64,000 nucleotides of DNA from Candidatus Vecturithrix granuli. GTDB lineage: Bacteria; Moduliflexota; Moduliflexia; Moduliflexales; Moduliflexaceae. Positions 53,429 through 63,009 of this stretch are shown in pieces; positions within the stretch are counted from its first letter, which is position 1, and each line of letters starts with the position of its first letter. The position numbers and the translations under genes are program-made. The stretch is from NCBI GenBank assembly GCA_000739535.1, contig DF820476.1:110689-174688 (forward strand). Direction: 5' to 3'. Under the pieces are notes generated by a model. It was given only the letters and a program-made list of their open reading frames with translations, made no database searches and was not told where the DNA came from.

Positions 53429-55239
53429 TGTCTCAGACGACTCCCATTCTGCAAATGAAAAATATCCATGTCAGTTATGAGGCCTGTAAAGCCTTGAAGG
53501 GGGTTGATTTTGATCTCTACCAGGGGGAAATTCATGGGCTGGTCGGGGAACATCGCGCCGGGAAATCCACGCTCGTCAAACTGTTAAGTGGCGTGGTGCG
53601 CAAGGAAAAAGGACAAATTCTCTTCAAAGGGAGAAATGTCGAATATTTTACCCCGAAATCTTCGATGCAGGATAAAATCGGCATCATTTACCAACATCTG
53701 AACGTGTTTCCCAATCTCAGCGCGGTCGAAAACGTGTTTATCGGGCGTGATCTCACCTTCTTCTCCGGCCTGTTACGGTCTTCAAAGATGACGAAAAAAA
53801 CCGAAGAAATTTTTGCCAGAATGGGGGTAGCGATTCAACCGCACGTGCCGATCGAATTTTTGTCGGAAGATCAGCAGCAGATGGTAGAATTGGCGAAAGT
53901 GCTCTCCAGTGAGCCGGAAATCATGATTTTTGACGAAATCTCAAGTAAACTCACGCCCGATGAAATGGAGTATATTTATCAACTGCTGTTTGAATTTAAA
54001 CAGCAAGGCAAGAGCGTTATTTATATTTCTCACAACATGGATGAAATCTTCGAGTTCGCCGATCGGGTGACGATTCTCAAAAACGGTTATCGCCTGGGCA
54101 CAGAAGAGATCAAAGACCTGGATAAAATCAAGCTGATCAAAATGACGTATTCCTTTGTGCTGAGTCGAGAAGAACTGGAACAGGATAACCGCGAACTGTA
54201 TCTGTTAAAAAAGTATAATGAAGATATCATCAAGAACCTTCCCGAAGGCGTCATTATTCTCGATCCTGAGAATATGGTGTATATCATGAATTACGCGGCG
54301 ATCCAGATTCTTGAACTTGATCATCAGGCCATTCACCGCCAGAGCATCAGCCGCATTTTCAAAAGCGAGGCACTGGCGCAGGCGAACGATATTCTCAGTG
54401 CCATCGAAACCCGCGAGGAACAATCCTGGGATGAACTTGAATATGGCAGCGAGAAAATTATTCAACTTCACACCTTCCCTTTTAAAGACGAAGATTATAA
54501 ATTTCTCGGCACAATTTTGATTATTCAGGATATTTCCAAAGAACGGTATCTCAACGAATATCTGCTGCGCACTGAAAAAATCGCCTCTATCGCAGAATTG
54601 GCGGCCGGCGTCGCCCATGAAGTCAACAATCCGCTAGGGATCATTCAAAATTATGTGTCTTTTTTGAAAGAACAGCCTATTGGGCGCGAAAACATTGTGC
54701 GTTTAGAGAAAGTTGAGCATGAACTTGATCGCATTGTTGGGATTATTGAGAGTCTGCTTTCTTTTTCAAAATTCAAACAAATGCCGATGAAGCGCATCAA
54801 CCTGGCAACCGTCCTTGATGAGGTTATCATTCTGATCAGCCATAAACTCAAGGAAAAACAGATTCGATTTCTGCGAGCAACCGATGACCGGGAGATTCCG
54901 ATTTTTGGCGATGAAAACCGGCTCAAGCAGGTGTTCATCAATTTGCTGATGAATAGCATTGAGGCCGTGATGTATGATGGCATGATCGAACTGACAACCA
55001 GAATTCACGAGGAAAGCCGTTCGGTCGAGATTACGGTAAGCGATGACGGTTATGGCATTCCGGAGGAGATTATGCCGCATATTTTTGATCCGTTTTTTAG
55101 CACGAAAGTCGGGAAAAAAAATTCCGGCCTGGGCTTATCTATTTGTCATCATATCATCGAAGCGCACCAGGGGATCATTACCTGTGCAAGCGGAGAAACC
55201 ACCATGTTTCATGTCAGACTGCCGCTGCTTGCGGATTGA
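53425..55239 (+). CDS. ABC ATPase-PAS-histidine kinase fusion, system A
   Basis: 604-residue cytoplasmic kinase without membrane helices. Residues 1-250 are an ABC ATPase closest to the first half of RbsA-type sugar ATPases: Walker A GEHRAGKST (41-49), Q-loop IGIIYQHLNVFPNLS, signature FLSEDQQQMVELAK in which the usual Gly is missing, Walker B IMIFDEISSKLT and H-loop VIYISHNMDEIF. A coiled linker leads to a PAS domain (about 265-370, NLPEGVIILDPENMVYIMNY). The HisKA/HATPase part has the H-box AAGVAHEVNNPLG (His398), N-box FINLLMNSIEAV, G1 DDGYGIPEEI and G2 SGLGLSIC. I infer that the ABC domain senses the neighbouring permease rather than fuels transport. Confidence 0.93.
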   Translation: MMSQTTPILQMKNIHVSYEACKALKGVDFDLYQGEIHGLVGEHRAGKSTLVKLLSGVVRKEKGQILFKGRNVEYFTPKSSMQDKIGIIYQHLNVFPNLSAVENVFIGRDLTFFSGLLRSSKMTKKTEEIFARMGVAIQPHVPIEFLSEDQQQMVELAKVLSSEPEIMIFDEISSKLTPDEMEYIYQLLFEFKQQGKSVIYISHNMDEIFEFADRVTILKNGYRLGTEEIKDLDKIKLIKMTYSFVLSREELEQDNRELYLLKKYNEDIIKNLPEGVIILDPENMVYIMNYAAIQILELDHQAIHRQSISRIFKSEALAQANDILSAIETREEQSWDELEYGSEKIIQLHTFPFKDEDYKFLGTILIIQDISKERYLNEYLLRTEKIASIAELAAGVAHEVNNPLGIIQNYVSFLKEQPIGRENIVRLEKVEHELDRIVGIIESLLSFSKFKQMPMKRINLATVLDEVIILISHKLKEKQIRFLRATDDREIPIFGDENRLKQVFINLLMNSIEAVMYDGMIELTTRIHEESRSVEITVSDDGYGIPEEIMPHIFDPFFSTKVGKKNSGLGLSICHHIIEAHQGIITCASGETTMFHVRLPLLAD

Positions 55240-55347
55240 CTCTGAGAAATTATGATCCCGCGTCATCGCCATGAGAACGCGCAACGCCTTTCTTGCTCCC
55301 CATATTTTTGAAAGTGAGAAATTTTGATCTCATATAACAAATCACCT

Positions 55348-55378
55348 TTTTCCCTTATAGATAAGGCTTTTCCCTTAT
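55348..55378. promoter_or_regulatory. Candidate upstream activator site, system A
   Basis: ttttcccttat occurs twice, 20 bp apart (55348-55358, 55368-55378), and the palindrome ccttatagataagg lies between (55353-55366). It is about 230 bp before the sigma54 promoter, a suitable distance for an NtrC-type activator. No direct proof of binding. Confidence 0.4.
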
Positions 55379-55583
55379 TCTTTATTCTTAACATGAGAAG
55401 AATCGATCCCATTATTGAGAGGAATATGGGCTTTTTTCACAGGATCTCGGAAAACGTTCGCATCTTGTACCGTGCTATGTGAACAAATCGTGTGTTTTTT
55501 TGATTCAGGAAAACCCTGGTTTCATTGTTTTTCAGGGATGACAGACAAAAGATCCTTCCAAAACTTCTGGTTTGTTTCTGTTC

Positions 55584-55600
55584 TGGCATCCAGGTTGCAT
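55584..55600 (+). promoter_or_regulatory. Sigma54 promoter of sugar transporter A
   Basis: TGGCATCCAGGTTGCAT has the invariant GG (55585-55586) and GC (55597-55598) with exactly 10 bp between them, and close fit to TGGCAC-N5-TTGC. It lies about 80 bp before the ATPase start. The flanking genes encode a sigma54 activator. Confidence 0.82.
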
Positions 55601-55676
55601 TTCTTATTTAAAGTATGAAGAAGTTTTTGTATGTGTTTCAAATCTGATGAGAAGGCAGAAGCCATGCAAGGAAGAG

Positions 55677-57176
55677 ATGATGTTGTTACGCGCTGAGCAT
55701 ATTTTTAAACATTTTGGCGGAGTGCAGGCCTTACACGATGTTACCGTCGCAATTGAGGCGGGCGAAGTGCATGCCCTGTTAGGTGAGAATGGCGCCGGCA
55801 AGAGTACGCTGGGCAAGATTCTGGCCGGCGTGTATCCGCCTGATTCCGGGGACATCTACTGGCAGGGGAAGCAGATTCGCTTACACTCCCCTACAGAAGC
55901 TCAACGCCTGGGAATCGGGATTATTTTCCAGGAATTAGACCTTTTTTCCAATTTGACGGTAGAAGAAAATATCGTGGTTCGCAATCTGCACTTTGACGAA
56001 ACCGTGTTTGATAACCGTAAACGCTGCGAAGAATTTTGCCGTCCCTTTCTGAAAAAAGTGCGTCTGGGAGACATTCCTGGTAATCGCATTCTGGGCGACC
56101 TTTCTACGGGCGAAATGCAGTTGGCGGCGATTGCGCGCGCCCTGAGTTTTAACGCCAAAATGATCGTGATGGATGAAGCCACCAGTTCTCTGACTGAGGA
56201 TGCCGTAGAGAATTTATTCGGGCTAATTCACGATCTGAAAAAACAGGGCGTGGCGATCATCTATGTTTCGCACAAGATGGATGAAATTTTCCGCATTGCC
56301 GACCGCGTAACGGTTCTGCGCGACGGAGAATATGTCGGTACCAGGGAGACGAGCAATACAACGATTGATGAATTGATCAGAATGATGGTAGGACGTTCTA
56401 TTGACCAGACCCAATCTGCCGCGAGTCATCGCACCGACGAGGAGATGTTACAGGTTGAACGCTTGTGTACCCGTAAACTGCGTGAGATCAGTTTTAGTCT
56501 GCGCCGCGGGGAAGTGTTGGGAATCGCCGGGTTGGTTGGAGCCGGCCGGACTGAGATTGGTGAAGCTCTTTATGGTCTGGATGGCATTCGGAGCGGAAAG
56601 ATTTCTCTCAAAAACAAACCATATACTCCGAAAACTCCTCACCATGCCATGGAAAACGGGATCGGTCTATTACCTGAAGATCGCAAGCTTTCCGGACTCA
56701 TGTCGCAAATGGGGGTGTATGAGAATATGTCTCTGTCTTCGCTGCATCGTTATAGTACCGCCGGTTGGATTAAGGTCAAGGATGAATTTGCGGATTGCGA
56801 TAAAATTGCCGCGAAGACATTGTTGAAAGCGGCGTCGCCGAAACATCCGGTTGATTCGCTGAGCGGCGGAAATCAACAGAAGGTGTTACTCGGACGGTGG
56901 TTACTAGTCGATCCTGATGTCATCTTCCTGGACGATCCGACTCGCGGAGTTGATGTTGGGGCCAAAGAGGACATTTACGCGATGATCGAGAAACTTGCCG
57001 CCTCGGGCAAAGGGGTGATGATGACAAGCTCCGAACTGCCCGAACTGCTCCGCTGTTGCGACCGCATTATGGTGATGAATGAGGGGCGGTGTACGGGGAT
57101 TGTTGATGCCCGCCAGACCACGCAGGAAGAAATTATGGCGTTAGCCGCCACGGTGATGGAGGAAAATGAAGCATGA
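55677..57176 (+). CDS. Sugar ABC transporter ATPase (RbsA/MglA-like), transporter A
   Basis: 499 residues, two ABC domains in one chain as in RbsA. First: Walker A GENGAGKSTLGKILAG, signature LSTGEMQLAAIARAL, Walker B MIVMDEATSSLT. Second: degenerate Walker A GLVGAGRTEIGEAL, signature LSGGNQQKVLLGRWL, Walker B VIFLDDPTRGVD. It powers uptake of a monosaccharide with the permease and binding protein downstream. ATG 55677 or 55680 follow aaggaag. Its stop overlaps the permease start (ATGA). That the operon already has its own ATPase argues that the ABC domain of the kinase is regulatory. Confidence 0.94.
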   Translation: MMLLRAEHIFKHFGGVQALHDVTVAIEAGEVHALLGENGAGKSTLGKILAGVYPPDSGDIYWQGKQIRLHSPTEAQRLGIGIIFQELDLFSNLTVEENIVVRNLHFDETVFDNRKRCEEFCRPFLKKVRLGDIPGNRILGDLSTGEMQLAAIARALSFNAKMIVMDEATSSLTEDAVENLFGLIHDLKKQGVAIIYVSHKMDEIFRIADRVTVLRDGEYVGTRETSNTTIDELIRMMVGRSIDQTQSAASHRTDEEMLQVERLCTRKLREISFSLRRGEVLGIAGLVGAGRTEIGEALYGLDGIRSGKISLKNKPYTPKTPHHAMENGIGLLPEDRKLSGLMSQMGVYENMSLSSLHRYSTAGWIKVKDEFADCDKIAAKTLLKAASPKHPVDSLSGGNQQKVLLGRWLLVDPDVIFLDDPTRGVDVGAKEDIYAMIEKLAASGKGVMMTSSELPELLRCCDRIMVMNEGRCTGIVDARQTTQEEIMALAATVMEENEA

Positions 57177-58243
57177 GCCGATCAAATATCGAAGAGCGAG
57201 TGATTGAGAAAAAATATCCTGAGATGAAAAGCCCAAAAGAGCGTAAGAAATCTGGAAAGACTTTTGGGAAACAGTGCCTGCGCTTTGCATCCAGACATCA
57301 AGGGCTTGTGGTGTTGGTGGTGATATTTATCGTCGCAGTAGTCTTTAGTCCGATCAGTCGTAAAGGGAATATCATCTTCCTGACTCCCGGCAATTTGACC
57401 GATTTGGTGCGCAGCATGGCACCGGCCGCTGTGATGGGATTTGCCATGACAATGGTGATTATCACGGCCGGGATTGATTTAAGCGTCGGAAGTACGGTAG
57501 CGTTGTCCGGAGTTGTAGTGGCGATGCTGCTGGAATGGTGGAAACCAGGATTGAGTTTGCCGCTCCACATGGCGATTGCCATTGTGCTGGCCTTACTGGC
57601 AGGGGCGCTCGTGGGGCTGTTACAAGGGTTGATCATTGCCAACTTTAATATCCAACCGTTTATCGTGACCCTGGCTGGCATGATCGGCGTGCGCGGTTTG
57701 ACGCGCTGGCTCAATAATAATGAACGAATTGGATTGGGGTTAGGCGATGATGTGTCGGGAAGCTTTGGCAATTGGTTTTCCAGCAAAGAGTTTATGCTCG
57801 GGTCTTTTCTGGTAACGGCAATTATTTTTGGCATTCTGCTGCACAAAACGGTCTTCGGCCGCTATGTCCGCGCAGTCGGCGGAAACGCCCAGGCCTCGCG
57901 CTATGCGGGTCTTCCGATCAAAAGCGTCCAGGTGGCGGTCTATACCTTGATGGGCTTCATGGCCGGTTTTGCCGGGATTTTGCTGGCCGCCCGCACAACC
58001 TGCGGCGATCCGAATAATGGGATCTCAATGGAACTGGATGTCATCTCGGTCGCAGCTATTGGAGGCACCAGTCTGGCCGGCGGAGTGGGCACCATTCCCG
58101 GTACGGTTATCGGCGCGTTAATTGTCGGGATTTTAACCAATATTCTGGGCTTGAATAACGTTGATTTCAATATCCAGAAGGTTATTATGGCGGTTATTAT
58201 TCTTCTGGCGGTCGCTTCTCAACAAAAACGCCGGAAAGAATAA
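57173..58243 (+). CDS. Sugar ABC transporter permease (RbsC-like), transporter A
   Basis: 356-residue inner-membrane protein. Eight to ten hydrophobic segments; ITAGIDLSVGSTVALSGVVV and NIQPFIVTLAGMIGVRGLTR are the BPD_transp_2 signatures, and FGRYVRAVGGNAQASRYAGL is the EAA-like loop to the ATPase. The charged N-terminus (about 40 residues) is longer than usual. The ATPase domain of the adjacent kinase could bind the same loop. Confidence 0.92.
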   Translation: MSRSNIEERVIEKKYPEMKSPKERKKSGKTFGKQCLRFASRHQGLVVLVVIFIVAVVFSPISRKGNIIFLTPGNLTDLVRSMAPAAVMGFAMTMVIITAGIDLSVGSTVALSGVVVAMLLEWWKPGLSLPLHMAIAIVLALLAGALVGLLQGLIIANFNIQPFIVTLAGMIGVRGLTRWLNNNERIGLGLGDDVSGSFGNWFSSKEFMLGSFLVTAIIFGILLHKTVFGRYVRAVGGNAQASRYAGLPIKSVQVAVYTLMGFMAGFAGILLAARTTCGDPNNGISMELDVISVAAIGGTSLAGGVGTIPGTVIGALIVGILTNILGLNNVDFNIQKVIMAVIILLAVASQQKRRKE

Positions 58244-58597
58244 ATGTCATCGGAAATTTGTAAACAAGTTTTTAGAGAGGATGAGATGAGCAATCGCTCT
58301 CCTGTCTAAGAAGATGGCGGGAAAAACGGTAGTGGTTAAATAGTAAGTGATGCGTTCCCTGAGCGAAGTCGAAGGGAACAGTGAACGGCTCGTTTCGACT
58401 TCGCTCAACGAGCAGGCATCACTTACTATTTAACCACTACCGGAAAACAAATGTGCTTCCTTGCCATCCAGCGCAAAGCCTGAAACGATGTTTTCCGGTA
58501 TATGAGGGCGAACAGGCTTCTGGCTCAATGCGGTTGTTATGTTGTTGTGTTCATTGTTTCACATTATCGGTGTTTTGTCAACAAGGAGGATTGCTGT
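58244..58597. other. Spacer between permease and binding-protein genes, with MITE
   Basis: About 350 bp. It holds the MITE-like element 58328-58441. The in-frame codons from 58502 to 58597 ahead of the binding-protein gene precede its signal peptide and lack support. Confidence 0.6.
58328..58441. mobile_element. 114-bp MITE-like element, relative of the one at 29550
   Basis: Perfect 25-bp terminal repeats at 58328-58352 and 58417-58441 (ends ggtagtggttaaatag...), 23 of 25 matching those of the 29550 element. Flanks ggaaaaac and ggaaaac may be a decayed target duplication. The interior is different and contains ctgagcgaagtcgaa units. Confidence 0.82.
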
Positions 58598-59521
58598 ATG
58601 CTGAAGAAAGTTGTCGTCATGTTGTTGGTTGTGCTGTGTGTCGTTTCGATCAATGGGTTCGCTCAAGAAAAGAAATTGGTGATTTTCAGTCAGTGTAATT
58701 TTGCGGAACCATACCGCGCCGCACAGAATAAGCTGATGGAAGAGTTGTGGGCCCAGGTTCCCGATGTTGAATTTCAGATTTTTGACGGCCAGGCTGACGC
58801 CGCCCGCCAGATCAGCCAGATTGAAAATGCCATTCGTCAAGAACCGGATCTGTTAATTGTGGCTCCGTTACAACGAGATTCCTTGACGAAAGTCATGGGA
58901 GAAGCCATCAAAGCCGGCATCCCGACGATTTGTCTTGAACGCGATCTGGTTGAGCCGAACTGGACTACCTATATTCGGTGCGATAACCGCAAAATCGGGC
59001 AAATGGCCGGACAATTTGTCGTAGATTATCTCACGAAAAAATTTGGGGAACCCAAAGGAAAGCTTGTTGAAATTCAGGGGATGAAGGGTGTTGAAGGCGC
59101 GATTAATCGCCACGCCGGTTTCTGGGATGTGATCGGACAATATCCGGGCATCGAATTGGTGCATGACGCTACTGCCAACTGGTTCCAACCGGAAGCCATC
59201 GATCGCATGACCGAGGCCTTGAATGCGGTACCGGAAATTGATGTGGTCTATGCACACAATGACCCCATGGCTTATGGAGCATTCCTGGCAGCCAAAGAAA
59301 AAGGGCGTGAAAAAGAGATGATTTTCATCGGAATTGACGGACTTGACCATGAAGGGAAAAAATACGTCAAAGAAGGGATTCTGGCTCTGACCGTTGTGTA
59401 TCCGCTCTGTGTAGATAAAGCCGTTGAGATCGGGAAGAAAATGTTGGAAGACCCGAATTTCAAGCCTGAGCCAACCTATACGATGGATTCTGCCATTGTC
59501 ACCCCTGAAACGCTGAAATAA
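58598..59521 (+). CDS. Sugar ABC transporter substrate-binding protein (RbsB-like), transporter A
   Basis: 307 residues with a signal peptide (MLKKVVVMLLVVLCVVSING, cleavage near FAQ). The periplasmic-binding fold continues with LVIFSQCNFAEPYRAAQNKL, LLIVAPLQRDSLTKVMGEA and VYAHNDPMAYGAFLAAKEKG. aaggagg before ATG 58598 decides the start. It is the third component of transporter A; the sugar is not identifiable. A terminator follows at once. Confidence 0.92.
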   Translation: MLKKVVVMLLVVLCVVSINGFAQEKKLVIFSQCNFAEPYRAAQNKLMEELWAQVPDVEFQIFDGQADAARQISQIENAIRQEPDLLIVAPLQRDSLTKVMGEAIKAGIPTICLERDLVEPNWTTYIRCDNRKIGQMAGQFVVDYLTKKFGEPKGKLVEIQGMKGVEGAINRHAGFWDVIGQYPGIELVHDATANWFQPEAIDRMTEALNAVPEIDVVYAHNDPMAYGAFLAAKEKGREKEMIFIGIDGLDHEGKKYVKEGILALTVVYPLCVDKAVEIGKKMLEDPNFKPEPTYTMDSAIVTPETLK

Positions 59522-59548
59522 GCAGTGTTTTCAAAGAACAGAATGAGC

Positions 59549-59580
59549 GGCGGAGGTCTCGAACCTCCTCCGTTTTTTTT
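59549..59580. terminator. Intrinsic terminator after transporter A
   Basis: ggcggaggt-ctcga-acctcctccg followed by eight T (59573-59580). It ends the binding-protein transcript; the minus-strand kinase gene stops inside its T-run. Confidence 0.88.
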
Positions 59581-61453
59581 ATAGCTCAGAAGATTTTTTC
59601 TCACCCTCTATAAATCGCGCTTGCGGAAATTGAATCAAAAATTGACAGCCGGCCTCCCCGATATTTTCAACAGTGATGGTACCATGATATTTTTTGACAA
59701 TGCCGTAGCTGACCGAAAGTCCCAGCCCCATGTTCTGTTCCGCGCCTTTTTTGGTGGAATAAAAGGGGAGAAAAATATTATTGGGGTTGTCATCACAGAT
59801 GCCGGGGCCGGTATCCTGAAACAGGATTTGCACAAAAGGCAGACCATCTTCTAACTGCTGTCTGGTGGTGATGAAAATCTCACCGCCGGCGGGCATGGCT
59901 TCAAAACTGTTCTTGAAGAGATTCAGGAGCACTTGCTTGATCTCATGTTTGTTTGCTTTAATCAGCAACTCCTGCTGATATGGCTCAAAGCGAATGTTGA
60001 TCTGTTTATGTTTGGCGTTGTGTTGAATCAAATTCAGCATCGCGCGGATCGTGTCATTCAGTTCGATCTCTTCGATAGCTCCCCGGGTATGATCTGAAAA
60101 GGATTGCAAATTACTCACAATGCTGGCAATATCCGCCACTTGTTCGTGCAGCGTATCGAGGGCTTCATGAAATTCAGGGATGCGAAAGCGATATTTCATG
60201 TAACTCAGGTAGGTGTAAATAATTTCCAGCGGATTATTGATTTCATGCGCGACCCCGGCGGCTAATAAGCCGACCGAAGCAAGTTTTTCCGAAAGAATCA
60301 CCTGTTTTTGCAAACGGTCATATTCAGTCACATCTTCGATAATAATGATATTGCCGATAAAAAATGCGCCGTCGTAAATCGGAAAGGTTCTGACGTTGCT
60401 CATCACCTTGATCTGATTGAAGGTCAGCGGTATCTGATACAAGGTTTTCTCTTCTTTACCGATCAGAGCAGCGTCAATAAAGTCCGCAATGTCCTGATTT
60501 GTCCCTGCCAGCAATCGCTCGACCGGCGCATTTAGATAAGAGGTTTGCGCGAGGTTGAAATTCTGCTCACAGGAATCATTGACCAATTTAATGCGCTGCT
60601 CCTGGTCGGTGACAATCAGGTTCACCGGCAAATTGCGTAAAATCGCCTCATTATATTTGAGCAGGTGGTAAAATTCTTCATTCAGATCGTCAGCCGATGG
60701 ATCGTTTGAAACCTGGGTATAAGCCATTTTGATCAGATTGATTTTATCAATATTCTTCACGTCATCCGTAACCAGGATCGCGCCATGTTTGATGATGCTG
60801 ACCTTATCCGCTAAATTGTAAATATCGTCAATACGGTGGGTAATTAACAAAATCGTCACCTCGGCCTGCTGTAAGGTTTTTAGGATCGCAATAATTTTCT
60901 GGAAAGCCGGGGCAGTGAGTTTTTCCAGGGCTTCATCCAGAATAAAGAGTTTCGGACGCGCATAAATGTGCTTGAGAATATCCACAAAGATTTGATCTAC
61001 AGCCGTCAGATTTTTCACCAGCATGGTTGGATCGAGGTCAATCTCATATTGCGCTAAAAACTCCCGGGCGGCCGTTAGGTTTTTTTTCCTGGATCGGAGC
61101 TTATAATTCGGCGTGCTGTCCAGTGCAAAATTTTCAGCAATACTGAAATAGGGGTTGAGGGAAAGCGTGTGCTGATGCACCATTTCGACGCCAAGCTCCA
61201 GGGCGGTTTTTAAATTCAAACTCTGGCAGGTCTTGCCGTCGAACATAATCTGTCCTGCCTGCGGTTTCACCAGGCCGCTGATAATCCTGGCCAGCGAAGA
61301 TTTGCCGGCTCCATGTTCGCCGACCAGAGCATAGACTTTGGCGCGTTCCAGACTGAGATCAATCTGTTCGAGTACTCGTAAGGTCCCATAATTCAGGCGT
61401 ACCTTTGTGAGCGTTAAGAGCGGGGCGGACTTATTCAGGCGCTGCGATTCCAT
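59579..61453 (-). CDS. ABC ATPase-PAS-histidine kinase fusion, system B
   Basis: 624 residues, same architecture as 53425-55239 though clearly diverged. ABC domain (1-255): Walker A GEHGAGKSS (45-53), Q-loop VEMVHQHTLSLNP, degenerate signature NLTAVDQIFVDIL, Walker B LFILDEALEKLT, H-loop ILLITHRIDDIY. PAS domain about 270-375 (NLPVNLIVTDQEQRIKLVND). HisKA H-box AAGVAHEINNPLEI (His403), N-box NLFKNSFEAM, G1 DTGPGICDD, G2 MGLGLSVSYG. No membrane segments. It overlaps the regulator gene by 23 bp and lies beside a second sugar transporter gene (63184). Confidence 0.93.
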   Translation of the reverse strand: MESQRLNKSAPLLTLTKVRLNYGTLRVLEQIDLSLERAKVYALVGEHGAGKSSLARIISGLVKPQAGQIMFDGKTCQSLNLKTALELGVEMVHQHTLSLNPYFSIAENFALDSTPNYKLRSRKKNLTAAREFLAQYEIDLDPTMLVKNLTAVDQIFVDILKHIYARPKLFILDEALEKLTAPAFQKIIAILKTLQQAEVTILLITHRIDDIYNLADKVSIIKHGAILVTDDVKNIDKINLIKMAYTQVSNDPSADDLNEEFYHLLKYNEAILRNLPVNLIVTDQEQRIKLVNDSCEQNFNLAQTSYLNAPVERLLAGTNQDIADFIDAALIGKEEKTLYQIPLTFNQIKVMSNVRTFPIYDGAFFIGNIIIIEDVTEYDRLQKQVILSEKLASVGLLAAGVAHEINNPLEIIYTYLSYMKYRFRIPEFHEALDTLHEQVADIASIVSNLQSFSDHTRGAIEEIELNDTIRAMLNLIQHNAKHKQINIRFEPYQQELLIKANKHEIKQVLLNLFKNSFEAMPAGGEIFITTRQQLEDGLPFVQILFQDTGPGICDDNPNNIFLPFYSTKKGAEQNMGLGLSVSYGIVKKYHGTITVENIGEAGCQFLIQFPQARFIEGEKKSSEL

Positions 61454-62771
61454 ATTTTTTTAATTTGCGATACAAGGTTTTTCTGCCCATATTCAGCAAT
61501 TCAGCGGTCTTTTTCTTGTTATAGCTCGTTTTCTCCAGCATACTCAGGATCAGGTTTTTTTCCATCTCTTCACGAATATTTTCAGGAGCATGGCGTTGGG
61601 GCATGTCCAGAAAATCGGGTGGAAGGTCTTCAAGCTCAATCGTTGGATGCGCAGAAACAGCGGCCGCGTAACTGATCACGTTTTTGAGTTCCCTGACATT
61701 TCCCGGCCAGTGATAGGCTCGTAATTGTTCCTGCACCGCGTCGCTTACATGTTTAATCTGCGCAGCGTTGGCGTGAGAATGTTGGCGTAAAAAGTAATCG
61801 AGTAGTAAAGGAATATCCTCCTGACGCTCTCGTAAAGGGGGAATGGAAAGTACAGCAGTATTCAGGCGATACAACAAATCTTCGCGAAATTTCTCGGCCT
61901 GAATCAATTTTTTCAGATCTTTATTGGTCGCCGCAATAAAACGAACATCAACAGTGATCGTATTATGTCCGCCCAGGCGTCGAATCTCCCGATTTTGCAG
62001 TGTGCGCAGGATTTTGGCTTGAATCGCTAACGACATATCCCCGATTTCATCGAGAAACAAGGAGCTTGCATCCGCTTTTTCAAAAACCCCCTTGAAGGCC
62101 GTTGTCGCGCCGGTGAACGCGCCCTTTTCGTGCCCGAAGAGTTCGTTATCGAGCAGGGTTTCGGGAAACGCAGCGCAATTGATTTTGAGCATCTTATGCG
62201 CCTTGCGCGTCGAGTGCAGGTGGATGAAATCAGCCAGGATTTCTTTGCCTGTGCCATTTTCTCCGGTGATCAACACAGGTAAATCCGTAGCCGCCAATTT
62301 TTTGGCTTTCTGACAAATTGCAAGCATTGCAGGGTGTTGGGTTACGATGCAGGGAAATTCATCTTCTGTGAGAGCATATTGCCGCTCTTGAGGCACTGTG
62401 CTGAACGCGGACAGATGGATCGCATTTTCCACTACATTGACCAGTTGTTCAAAATCCAGAGGTTTTTTGACATAATCGCAGGCTCCGAGTTTCAGCGATT
62501 GCACGGCGGTTTCTACCGAGGCATAACCGGTCATCATGATCACCGGCAGATGCTGGTATAATAAGACGATTTGCTTTAGCACGTCAATCCCGTTTTCTTC
62601 ACCTAACATCATGTCAAGCAGCACCACATGAATCTGCTGAGTGGCGCACATCCGCAGCGCTTCCCGCCCGTTGAGTGCGTAAAAGGCCTGGTAACCGATC
62701 TGTTCGAAGGTCTGGGCCAGCGTTTCGCACAGTTTGAGTTTATCGTCAACAATCAGCAGGGTCTTTTTCAT
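61431..62771 (-). CDS. Sigma54-dependent response regulator (NtrC family), system B
   Basis: 446 residues. Receiver with Asp53 in VVLLDMMLGEE; AAA+ with Walker A GENGTGKEILADFI, sigma54 loop KGAFTGATTA, Walker B SLFLDEIGDM; Fis-type helix-turn-helix KKTAELLNMGRKTLYRKLKK. Start 62771 (MKKTLLIVDD) is the family start; an extra 8 codons upstream are possible. Partner of the kinase with which it overlaps. It is divergent from the binding-protein gene that carries a sigma54 promoter, the presumed target. Confidence 0.95.
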   Translation of the reverse strand: MKKTLLIVDDKLKLCETLAQTFEQIGYQAFYALNGREALRMCATQQIHVVLLDMMLGEENGIDVLKQIVLLYQHLPVIMMTGYASVETAVQSLKLGACDYVKKPLDFEQLVNVVENAIHLSAFSTVPQERQYALTEDEFPCIVTQHPAMLAICQKAKKLAATDLPVLITGENGTGKEILADFIHLHSTRKAHKMLKINCAAFPETLLDNELFGHEKGAFTGATTAFKGVFEKADASSLFLDEIGDMSLAIQAKILRTLQNREIRRLGGHNTITVDVRFIAATNKDLKKLIQAEKFREDLLYRLNTAVLSIPPLRERQEDIPLLLDYFLRQHSHANAAQIKHVSDAVQEQLRAYHWPGNVRELKNVISYAAAVSAHPTIELEDLPPDFLDMPQRHAPENIREEMEKNLILSMLEKTSYNKKKTAELLNMGRKTLYRKLKKYGIAAPE

Positions 62772-62809
62772 CTGATGCCTGTATCCTTTTGCCACATGTG
62801 TCAGGGTTG

Positions 62810-62826
62810 TGTGTCATAGCGACACA
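62810..62826. promoter_or_regulatory. Candidate activator site, system B
   Basis: tgtgtcatagcgacaca is a perfect palindrome (6-bp arms, 5-bp spacer), 39 bp before the regulator gene and 184 bp before the sigma54 promoter. Suitable for autoregulation and activation by the NtrC-type protein; binding is not shown. Confidence 0.5.
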
Positions 62827-62890
62827 TTATGTTGGCGAAAAATCCCCTCAAAAAGTCAAGAGTTATTTAGGAATTTTGCGTTTTTTGGGG

Positions 62891-62978
62891 AACTGCAAGG
62901 ATTGGGTGTACAAAGGATTTCTGACGGGCGTGAACGAACGGCGCGAATCCCTTGTACATTCCCAATCCTTGTAGTTTT
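62891..62978. repeat. AACTGCAAGGATTGGG inverted repeat
   Basis: aactgcaaggattgggtgta with aaaggatt pairs with aatcccttgtacattcccaa...tccttgtagtt. A member of the AAACTACAGGAATT family lying between the activator palindrome and the sigma54 promoter, where its bending or length could matter. Confidence 0.78.
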
Positions 62979-63009
62979 TCATGAAGTTCACGCAAGAACC
63001 TGTACGTTT

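Larger units (their letters stand above)
55240..55676. other. Regulatory spacer upstream of transporter A
   Basis: About 440 bp without a gene. It contains a possible activator site (55348-55378) and the sigma54 promoter (55584-55600). The codons from 55572 are not part of the ATPase by similarity. Confidence 0.65.

Noticed and set aside
53425-55239. ABC-kinase as a chimera caused by misassembly
   Set aside because: The frame is continuous, and a second, diverged gene with the same domain order occurs at 59579-61453 with the same type of partner.
57298-57846. 182-codon minus-strand open frame
   Set aside because: Antisense shadow of the RbsC-like permease; composition is an image of the hydrophobic codons.
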